Part shown: in pieces, positions 25,401 through 32,900 of the stretch
Layout: the number at the start of each line of letters is the position of its first letter
Numbering within the stretch: the first letter of the stretch is position 1
Position numbers and translations under genes: made by a program
Notes under the pieces: model-generated
What the model was told of the DNA's origin: nothing
Databases searched by the model: none
Seen by the model: the letters and a program-made list of their open reading frames with translations, nothing else
Assembly (NCBI GenBank): GCA_009838735.1
Contig: VXQZ01000037.1
Location: 146,127 to 210,126 of the forward strand
Origin: Chloroflexota bacterium
Lineage (GTDB): Bacteria; Chloroflexota; Dehalococcoidia; Bin125
Reading direction: 5' to 3'
Length of the DNA stretch: 64,000 nt

Positions 25401-26470
25401 CAGGTGTAGCCGTAGGCAGCGCTGACTGCCGAGTAACTCCCCGGTGGCGCATCAAGCTCACCGTCGTAGTTTTGGCCCCAACACGTAAGTTGCGAGTCGA
25501 GCCCGAGTGCGCAAGCGTGCGTGCCCGAGACAGCCAAGGTCTCGAATCGGCCTTCTGGCGCCCCGGTCGCGACCCTCCTCGAAGCGCTCCAGTACGAGCC
25601 TCCCCAGCAGTCGATCCGGCCGTCTTCATCGAGCGCACAGTTCACAGAGCCGCCAGAATAGATTGATTGAAAATCTCCTTCACGCGTGCTGAACAGACCC
25701 TCTCGTCTGTTGCCCCAACAGACAACGTCGCCGTCTGTTGTCAACGCGCAGCTGTGCGCGGACCCCGTGGCGACCTGCACTGCCGTGCCGCGCTCAAGAG
25801 CCGTAACTGCTCTGGGACGCAAGTCTGCCGGTTCGGTCCCAATTGCCAGGAGTCCGCTACGGAACCACTGACCGGGACTCGCGCGGAGTTCTGACAGGGA
25901 GAAGTAACGGCGCTCCGCGTAGACATCGTCGTTCACGATGCCTCCGCGCAACCCGTAGGAGCGTCCCCAACCAGGCCGGACGGCGACTTCGACTCGCCCG
26001 CTGCTCTCTCCGCGGTGGTTGGCTTCGGCGCGCAGCCGAATCCATGCTTCTACTCCCGTGTCAGAAGGTCGACCGCCGTTGACCGTGATGGCACTGCTCG
26101 TAATCCAGTTCCCTGCGGATTGTTCGACCTGACCGGCATTCACTACCCGAAGCACAGGCAGCAGATCGATGGCATCGTTGTCTCTTCCTTCGAGAGGCCG
26201 GAAGCCGACTTCGATTCGCTCGCTTGAGTCACCGGCTGAGTTCGCCTGCATGCGAACGATGACCCAGCCGATCACCTGATTTCGAGTTGAGGAGCGCACG
26301 TCGTCATGGCGCACATCGTCATCGAATGTGGGAACACCGCCGGGTGGTTCATTGGCGTTGGCCGCAACGGCGGAAACGATAACCAGTCCGACTCCAGCCA
26401 GGATGCCGAGCCACCCGCAGACAGCACCAATGGACGGGTACAGGACTCTACCGGGGGCTCCGGAGCGCAT
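22427..26470 (-). CDS. giant exported RCC1/ALP1-like repeat protein
   Basis: Encodes 1,347 residues from the ATG at 26470, which has GAGG 6-7 bases upstream; a start 26 codons earlier has no such site. A hydrophobic export/anchor segment (LGILAGVGLVIVSAVAA) is near the N-terminus. Residues ~60-230 hold two diverged copies of the module seen at the end of the neighbouring protein (RIEVGFRPLEG... and GRVEVAVRPGWG...). Then come some two dozen RCC1-like repeats, 24 with an exact CWG and three degenerate (CWR, CWD, CGL). No catalytic domain is seen. It is convergent with the other RCC1-like gene; module order is reversed between the two. Function unknown; a large surface beta-propeller array is the likely structure. 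Confidence 0.85.
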   Translation of the reverse strand: MRSGAPGRVLYPSIGAVCGWLGILAGVGLVIVSAVAANANEPPGGVPTFDDDVRHDDVRSSTRNQVIGWVIVRMQANSAGDSSERIEVGFRPLEGRDNDAIDLLPVLRVVNAGQVEQSAGNWITSSAITVNGGRPSDTGVEAWIRLRAEANHRGESSGRVEVAVRPGWGRSYGLRGGIVNDDVYAERRYFSLSELRASPGQWFRSGLLAIGTEPADLRPRAVTALERGTAVQVATGSAHSCALTTDGDVVCWGNRREGLFSTREGDFQSIYSGGSVNCALDEDGRIDCWGGSYWSASRRVATGAPEGRFETLAVSGTHACALGLDSQLTCWGQNYDGELDAPPGSYSAVSAAYGYTCGLRTTGQLTCWGSEYDHSGTLDPPEGRFLAVTTGQQHACALSEVGEVICWGRASGGRIHPPDGRFRAISAGEDFSCALSVIDQLICWGRNDKGQTDAPPGRFATLSAGYEHACASDFSGNVTCWGGDESLIAAPPGRFRAVDAASDRTCAEQLDGRVICWGVESSERSDSAEGPYTSISAHGRLACALTSDGEVVCWGLAWGRLTRVLAAPGGRFSSVSMGADHACAVRTDGKLLCWGDDSSNQGSHLDVPDALFSTVSAGNKGTCGITTDDTLLCWGGSGDSPIQDIPEGKRWSMVSVARNHACGITTQTELICWGRGVHPQRDWHSHGHGFRSTAAGDVFSCALKVPGQVNCWGQNSDGQVIADVGPYRSITVGERHGCAITLRHELVCWGDERPTDVPVELARSDDDELNDVEADAEARGIHPWELDGRLSLGTSHACALTAEDRPVCWGRHGDRIAERLEGRLQAIDSGGFETCAVTEFGRLNCGLGSYLEPELAKARVSAVSIGLHVSCALTVDGQIDCWRMQLIDREDPPEGTFIQISAGALHACALSRTGDVQCWGSNWLDQSDAPDGTFSVVSAGWLHTCALSEVGEAVCWGKEDDGRTNAPEGTFVALSAGGSHTCALRDTGQAVCWGHNVPGANEPPQEEFIAIDSGDWFSCGVTRDWDLVCWGADWGSQLDGPDGVFSELHAGLAHTCGLRKGGMIECWGWNAWGESDPPEGQFVSMTTGLDHNCALNVQGAATCWGRNHNEQADPPKGRYRQISAGGKADSARDEGEGHTCALTLANEIVCWGHAGWERLSAPEGRFQSLSLAAGYGCALDQQGEISCWGSTRYGSDVELPGRYAQIHAGGAHLCALTQDGETTCWDANGSSWETGPRGVFREFSSGYTHACGIAGSGVLVCSSVELFSGGNVDLSAPAGLYRRVTVGGLHACALDLRGHAICWGDSWELTPPPDLRLAQLPASDPLLAAAKDVPAESHSGKSGAQHP

Positions 26471-27181
26471 CGAACGCCTCACTCGTTGCCCAAAGCGCCC
26501 CGGAAGTGAGCCTATTGGGGGCGTCGCTTTGTGCCCGATCCTACCCATTGGGTAGCGCGCAACCCGGGGGTGTGGGTTCGCTCACGGATGCAGCCAATTC
26601 CCGTGCGGACCAAGACAGCCCCCGCGGTGCGCCCTGTCCGAGACAATGTGGTGTGGCTTCGGCTTGGGTTAGGCGCCCTGTTTCGGACTGCCAGATTCAA
26701 TGCAGGCGCCCCTGTCCCAGCGCGTTGGGCGTACCCGCAGCAGCCTCACGCGTCACTTGCAGCAGCGCGTGAATCTCGTTCACCGCTCAGGTACATCCGC
26801 CCAGGAGCCAATCGTCCAAGCGGCACTGCAACTCAACGGCTCTCGATTCTGTCCAGTTGGGTGGACCACCGGCTCCAGGGTGATCTCGCCGGGGCCGAGA
26901 TCCGTGTAGCTGGAGGGACGGTACGGTCCCGTCACCGACGGTGCCCGCAGCGACGACCGATCGAGTAGCGATGGTCGTCGTGCTGGAGCTCGCCCACGTT
27001 GGCCGGCACGTTGGTCGGCAGCAACGTGCGCAATCATCAATGGGGGACTGGGTCTCCCGGCCCGAGGAGACGATCCTCCCGCCGTTGCGAGCCTCAGCGG
27101 CGTCGTTGCCGCTCCCTCACAGCTCCACGCTCACTCCTATCAGCGCGAATCGGGATAGTGGCTGATCTGAGCGGTGGGTCG
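26471..27181. other. 710-bp intergenic region
   Basis: No gene is supported; open frames are short and Arg/Pro-rich, as expected for non-coding high-GC DNA. It contains the promoter side of the giant RCC1-like gene and the 3' side of the binding-like protein gene. A short stretch near 26843 (TCTCGATTCTGTCCAGTT) resembles one near 42594, hinting at a decayed shared sequence. Confidence 0.35.
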
Positions 27182-28504
27182 CTATTCGCCGCTCTGGGCC
27201 GACTCATCTCGGATTGCGCGCTCGAGCGCATCGATCCACGCGGGGAGCGTCCCGCGGATGGCACTGTCGGCATCGAACATTGCCTGAACGGCCTCTGCAG
27301 TGACAACGGTCGGCAAAATGCTGATCTGCGTGGCTTCAGCGAACAGACCCGTCTGCACAGGGAACGGTGTGCCGTGACCCCAGAGCAATGTCGTTGTCGT
27401 CAGGTATCCCTGCTCCAGCGCGTGTGACCAGAGCACAAACGAGAGCCGTCCGCTGTACAGCATCGCCAGCGGTGTCGGGAACTCCGCGGACACTGCGGCG
27501 AGCACGATGTCCGGTCTCGCCGCGCTGAGCGCTTCGGCCATCAAGTATGCGGTGTTGGAGTTGAGCGCGATCGCACCACCTACGTCATCGGTCGCATGTG
27601 CGGTGATCGTCGCCGACGAGTCGTCGGCGTCGCTGATTCGCACTCTGATTACGGAGCCACCGTCATAAGAGATCTCGAGCGAGTCGCAACGCTCCTCAAG
27701 CCCCGTGTTGGAGGGCTCGTGAATGATGCACAGGAGATCACCACTGACCTCCCGCTGGCGGAACTGCTCAGCGGCCGTCCGGCCGACAGCTGCTTCATCG
27801 ATCGACACATGGGCGATCGACCCCACATCGGTAGCGCGTTCAGCGCCCGAGTTGAACGTCACGACCCGGACGCCGGCCTCCGATGCCTCCTGAAGCGCCG
27901 GTAGCAGCACGTCAGGCTCGGCGAGCGTCGTGGCAATCGCCGCGGCGCCGTCCTCGACGCAGCGACGAATGCCGTCGGCTTGATCGACGCCCTTGGTGTA
28001 CATCTCAGCACGCAGGTTGATGTCGTTCCAGCGCCGGGCGTCAAGCAAGGCGCTGTACACCTGGAACCAGAAGAAGTCTTCCTGCACGCCATGCGTCAAC
28101 ACGCAGAACAGGGTGTCGCGGTCGAATGGGCGGCTCACCGTCGGCGTGCCGGAGATCTCAAACGGACCGATCTCAGCAACGCTGGGCGGGGCAGGTTCCT
28201 CGGATTCGATTGTCACAACGGAACTGGCGTACCAGCGGTTCACGGTGGCGTCACCGGCCAAGAACCGAAACTCCGGCGACAATCGGTCGCCCCAGCCCGG
28301 GCTATCAAGGCCCTCCAACTGGGCTTGTGGATCGACCGGGCGCGTCTGCAGTGCGACCTCTACGCGACCGTCGTCCAGTTTGCGTGCGACGACCCGGACT
28401 TCCGCGGTACTGCCGCTGGTTGCCCAAATGAGCCCGGTGGCGCTCGCACCGATGATCAGACCGACTACGAGACCAACGAGTGTGTGCCGATGATCATTGA
28501 TCAT
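27182..28504 (-). CDS. membrane-anchored periplasmic-binding-protein-like protein with N-terminal GRVEVAL module
   Basis: Encodes 440 residues. The ATG at 28504 has AGGAGG 7 bases upstream. Residues ~6-30 are an uncleaved-looking signal anchor (LVGLVVGLIIGASATGLIW). Residues ~35-100 form the module VRVVARKLDDGRVEVALQ...FRFLAGDATVNRWYASS, shared with the RCC1-like proteins. Residues ~120-430 resemble a type 1 periplasmic binding domain: DTLFCVLTHGVQEDFFWF, QADGIRRCVEDGAAAIATTL and GVRVVTFNSG are the usual sugar-binding landmarks. No transporter genes are adjacent. A receptor-like or ligand-scavenging surface protein is plausible; ligand unknown. Confidence 0.7.
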   Translation of the reverse strand: MINDHRHTLVGLVVGLIIGASATGLIWATSGSTAEVRVVARKLDDGRVEVALQTRPVDPQAQLEGLDSPGWGDRLSPEFRFLAGDATVNRWYASSVVTIESEEPAPPSVAEIGPFEISGTPTVSRPFDRDTLFCVLTHGVQEDFFWFQVYSALLDARRWNDINLRAEMYTKGVDQADGIRRCVEDGAAAIATTLAEPDVLLPALQEASEAGVRVVTFNSGAERATDVGSIAHVSIDEAAVGRTAAEQFRQREVSGDLLCIIHEPSNTGLEERCDSLEISYDGGSVIRVRISDADDSSATITAHATDDVGGAIALNSNTAYLMAEALSAARPDIVLAAVSAEFPTPLAMLYSGRLSFVLWSHALEQGYLTTTTLLWGHGTPFPVQTGLFAEATQISILPTVVTAEAVQAMFDADSAIRGTLPAWIDALERAIRDESAQSGE

Positions 28505-28943
28505 CTTCCATCCTCCTGACATATCAGACTAATCTATATCGGTAGGTCTGAATAGATTGACAAAGTGCGCGGAAAAGGTCAAGGGTGTTCCAACACCTTG
28601 TTGTCTCAACACACGAGAGATGAATCCGACACAACGACCCGCATCACCCACCGGCCCGCCCGTGGGTCAGCCGCTCACAACATTTGGACGGCAACGCCTC
28701 TAGCTGCCCGGACATCCTGCTTTTGGGTGCGGAACGGCGGACTCAACCTCCAGGCTCTTGTGTTCGACTGCCCCTCACTGCAGAGGGTCAAGACGACGCC
28801 AGCGTGGCGATTGGATGAGAGTCACCGGATCCGAGGTGCGGGGGTTGGTGACCGAACGGTGTCCGACGCGGAGCACCCTGGAAGCTCTCCTGGCCGGTGA
28901 TTCTCAGCGAGGATCAGCGTTCGAGCGATGGACTCATTCAAGT
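28505..28943. other. 439-bp intergenic region
   Basis: The first ~60 bp are AT-rich and hold the promoter region of the binding-like protein gene, including the inverted repeat at 28531-28558. The remaining ~380 bp show no supportable gene on either strand. Confidence 0.4.
28531..28558 (-). promoter_or_regulatory. inverted repeat AATCTAT/ATAGATT, candidate operator
   Basis: AATCTAT (28531-28537) and ATAGATT (28552-28558) are perfect 7-bp inverted arms 14 bp apart, 27-54 bp upstream of the start of the binding-like protein gene and just before its AGGAGG site. The same ATCTAT/ATAGAT half-sites occur upstream of the Ig-like repeat gene at 29930-29962, suggesting one regulator for both. Confidence 0.45.
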
Positions 28944-29735
28944 TCACTCTTCAGTTGATGCCATCTGCGTGAGGTGCCCACTGACCGGACCGGCGATCCC
29001 TTCCCAGTAGCTGTGGAGGTAACCATGCACCGCGCGGATTGCGTAGCTGTATTCGATCGTCGTGTAGCCGGTCGCATCGAGGTGGGTGGTGTCCGAGCTG
29101 TTGGTATTGGCGACCAGGACCTCCCACTCGGGGTCAGGGTTATCCGAGTGAGCAGTCTCGATTCTTCGAATTTCATATCCGGTCAGGCTCAGTGAGACCG
29201 ATTGCCAGGAGAGATGACCGGCGCTCCAGGACAACTGGACGCCGTTGTCCGTCGAGGTGGCAGTGAGATCCACTGGCCGTGGCGGGTTGGGGATCGTGAC
29301 ATCGACAACATTTGAGTACCCGGACTCGGTTTGATCGTCGCCCTCGCCGCGGAGGGCGCTCACTCGGTACTCGTACTTCGCGCCATTGACATTGGCCGTG
29401 GCGTCCACGTACGAAGTGTCCGTCTGTCCGGTGTCCTCGGCGACGGTCGTCCAAGTCGTCGCATATTCGAGGATCCGTTTGCGCGATACGCGGTATCCGC
29501 CGACCGTATCCGCGTCCAGGGTGGGCGCGGTCCAGCTCAGCGTTACCCCGGCTGGCTGAACGCTGGCCGCGAGCGAGGTGGGCGCCTCGGAGGGTGGAGC
29601 GGATGTGCTAGATGCGTCGGTTTGCGTGTCGGACTGGCCGAGCACCGAACCCGAACAGAACAGGAGTAACGCGGCGGCGAGGACGGCGAGGGCGACGCTC
29701 TGGCAAGCGCGCGCTGGGAAGTGCGTCCGATGCAT
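28944..29735 (-). CDS. exported protein with two fibronectin type III domains
   Basis: Encodes 263 residues from the ATG at 29735, which follows an AGGGAG site. A signal peptide (SVALAVLAAALLLFCSGSVLGQ) is followed by a Ser/Thr/Pro linker. Two FN3 domains follow: one beginning APTSLAASVQPAGVTLSW and one beginning RPVDLTATSTDNGVQLSW. Each shows the GYRV/GYEI and YEYRVSA/YSYAIRA strands of the fold. The second contains SWQSVSLSLTGYEI, a variant also found in the last domain of the two FN3 proteins downstream. FN3 domains mediate protein or carbohydrate contacts. No catalytic domain, no sortase motif. Confidence 0.8.
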   Translation of the reverse strand: MHRTHFPARACQSVALAVLAAALLLFCSGSVLGQSDTQTDASSTSAPPSEAPTSLAASVQPAGVTLSWTAPTLDADTVGGYRVSRKRILEYATTWTTVAEDTGQTDTSYVDATANVNGAKYEYRVSALRGEGDDQTESGYSNVVDVTIPNPPRPVDLTATSTDNGVQLSWSAGHLSWQSVSLSLTGYEIRRIETAHSDNPDPEWEVLVANTNSSDTTHLDATGYTTIEYSYAIRAVHGYLHSYWEGIAGPVSGHLTQMASTEE

Positions 29736-29902
29736 CACGACGAGTCTCCCTAGGCCATGCGTCGGCGCGGCTGACATTGCGATCCGCGAGGTTGCTCTTC
29801 GGCACCCTCCACCGCCAGACGAAGAGGGTCAGGCCCGTCGAATCGCATTCCCAGCCGCACATTGCGATAAGGATCAGGCCGATCTTCCATCGACCTGGCT
29901 CA

Positions 29903-29962
29903 TTGACATCATCATAAGAGATCAGATACATCTATCTATATGACATTGCAGAACAGATAGAT
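29903..29962 (+). promoter_or_regulatory. promoter region of the Ig-like repeat gene with inverted repeat
   Basis: TTGACA (29903-29908) could be a -35 box, with AT-rich sequence around 29925-29940 in the -10 area. ATCTATCT (29930-29937) and AGATAGAT (29955-29962) are perfect 8-bp inverted arms overlapping that area, a position suited to repression. The half-sites match those upstream of the binding-like protein gene. Confidence 0.4.
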
Positions 29963-29994
29963 TCTATTCGTGGGTTCTGCGAAAGGAATGTGCG

Positions 29995-32900
29995 ATGACC
30001 GTTGAGGCTCTCGGACGCTCGATACGCCACAGTCCCCTTGCCGCGATATTCCGACGTGCGAAATCGCCCTTGATCATCGCCGGGCTGGCAGCGCTGCTGG
30101 CGCTGCTCGTCAGCTCGGCGAATGTCAGTCCCCAGTCGTCGTTCAGCGTCGTTTCGCTCTCATTCCAGGGCACTCCGAACGGCGATGTCTATGTGACGGG
30201 CGACCAGATCAGCATTCAGGTCGAGTTCAGCGCCATGCCGGACTGCTGCAACACCACTTACCGGCCGACCCTGAAGGTGCAGATTGGCAGCAACGAGCGG
30301 ACGTTCAACGGCGGATTCGATGGCGAAGTCGCCTACTTCCGGTACACCGTCACAGACAGCGATCTCGACACTGACGGGGTCTCCGTGGCCGCCAACTCCC
30401 TGGACGGCAACGTTGTTGTGGATGGCGACACGATCGATCTCGACACGCTCACCCACGATGCGCTCGACGGAGGGCAGGCGCACCGCGTCAGCCATCCACA
30501 GCCAACGATCGACTCGATCGCGTTTGACACCACACCGAGCGGCGACGTTTACGAGGCCGGCGACACGATCGAGGTCAAGCTGGGCTTCAGCGCCAACGTC
30601 AGCCGCGAATCGAGCGATCCGCTGAAGCTGAACCTGAAGGTGGGCGACAACGACCGTCCGATGCGCGCCAGCTACAGCGGCAGCGAGGTCACCTTCTCCT
30701 ACACCACCAAGACCAGCGACTACGACACCGACGGTGTGTCGGTCGACGCCGACTCCCTGACCGGCAAGCTCAAGGTCGGCTCCGTAACCTTCGATGCGTC
30801 CGAGATTGACCATGACGCGCTTGACGGCGGGACCACGCACCTGGTCAACCGCGCCCCGCCGACGGTTGAGTCGATCGCGTTCGATTCGACGCCGGCGGAC
30901 ACCCTCTATCTGACCGGTGAGACGATCGAAGTCGAGGTCGAGTTCAGCGAGACCATCGGCGAGGACTCCAGCGATCCGTTGACCCTGGACCTACAGGTCG
31001 GCAGCAACACCCGTGCGATGTCCGCCAGCATCGACGACGACACCGCCACCTTCAGCTACACCGTCACGAACGCCGACTCCGACGTCGACGGCGTGTCCGT
31101 CGCCGCCGACTCGCTGGACGGCACGATCGTCGTCGACTCGATCAGCCTGGCGGCGTCGTTGATCAGCCACGCCGCGCTCGACGGCGGCGATGGCCATCGC
31201 GTTAACCCGGCGGCGCCAACGATCGAGGACATGGAGTTTTCCAGCACCGGTCCCTACACGATTGGTGACACGATCAGCGTCGAAGTCGAATTCGACGCGA
31301 CGGTCGACGGAGACTCAAGCGATCCGCTGACGCTGACCCTGCAAATCGGCGACGACCAGCGCACCGCTACCGGAATCTTCGAAGGCAGGTTGATCTACTT
31401 CCAGTACACCGTGGTCGCCGCCGATGTCGACACCGACGGCGCGTCCGTGGTCGCCAACTCGATGAGCGGCACGCTGGTCTACAACTCGATCTCTTACAGC
31501 GGTTCCGACATCGCCGTGTCCGCTCTGGACGGCGGCGCCAGCCACAAGGTCAATCGCGCGCCGCCGACGGTCAGTTCGATCACCATCACGAGCACACCGA
31601 CCGACGGCGTCTACGAGACCGGCGACCGCATCTCCGTGACCGTCGACTTCGGCGAGAACCTGACGGAACCCTCCGACGACCGCGTGACGCTGCAGTTGCA
31701 GGTCGGCACTCGCGTGCGCACATTGACCGGGAGCCTCGACGGCTCGGAAGCCTACCTGGGCTACCGGGTCGTGGCCGAGGACTACGACATCGACGGCGTG
31801 TCGGTGATTGCCGACTCACTGGACGGCACACTGAAGTCGGGTTCCTACAGCTGGGACGCCTCGACGCTCAGCAACGACGCCGTCGTCGGCGGTTCCGATC
31901 ACATCGTCAACCCGAACCAGATCACGGTCGAACAGATTCGCTTCGAGGAGATCCCGGCCGACCACATCTACGACACCGGCGAGATTGTCGGTATTGAGGT
32001 CGAGTTCAGTTCTACGCCGGGCGAAGACTCCAGCGATCCGATCAAGCTGGCCGTGCAGATCGGCGACGAGGTCAAGTCGCTGACCGGAGGGTTCGACGGG
32101 GAGTCCGCCTACTTCCGATACACGGTCACCGCCGACGACTTCGACCCCGACGGGGTCACCGTCGACGCGAACTCGTTGTCCGGCACGTTGATCGTCAACG
32201 GCAACCGGATCGACATGACCACGGTCGAACACGCGGCCCTCGAGGGCGGCGCGTCCCACCTGGTCAACCGACCAGCAACGCTCGCGCTCGAGTCGATGGC
32301 GATCACGTCTAGCCCAGACGGCGACTTCTACGTAGCGGGCGACGTGATCGAAGTCACCATGACGTTCAACCAGACCGTTCACGAGGGTGACGACGACATC
32401 ACGTTGATCCTGGACGTTGGCGGCGGCCAGCGCAGCATGGAAGCAAGCTTTGACGACAGCGCCACAGCGGTGTTCAGCTACACGGTTCTGAGAACCGACC
32501 TTGACGAGGACGGTGTTGAGGTTCGCGCGAGCTCCATGAGCGGCAACATCGCTTACGCCGGCGGCAACTACACGAGGGACGCCTCCGCGCTGACCTTCCC
32601 CACAGTCGAGGGAGGGCAGGTGCATCGCGTCAACGAATTCAAGCTGCTCTCGGTCGAATTCCGCGACGAAACAGGCACCCAGTCATACGTCACCGGTGAC
32701 TTGATCAAGGTGTACACAATCTTCAATGGTCAGGTCGGCGTCAACCATGCCAGTCCAAATGAACGGCTAACAATCCTAGTGGGGGACACCGAGCACGAAG
32801 TGCCAATGAAGGGGAGCGCTCCCAGCGACAGAGATAACGGTGAGTTCGGCATCTACTTCCAGTATCTCGTGCAGGAAGGCGACGCTGACTCCGACGGTGT

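Noticed and set aside
28565..28900. 111-codon plus-strand frame in the gap before the FN3 gene
   Set aside because: No ribosome binding site, Arg/Ser/Thr-rich composition and no recognisable domain.
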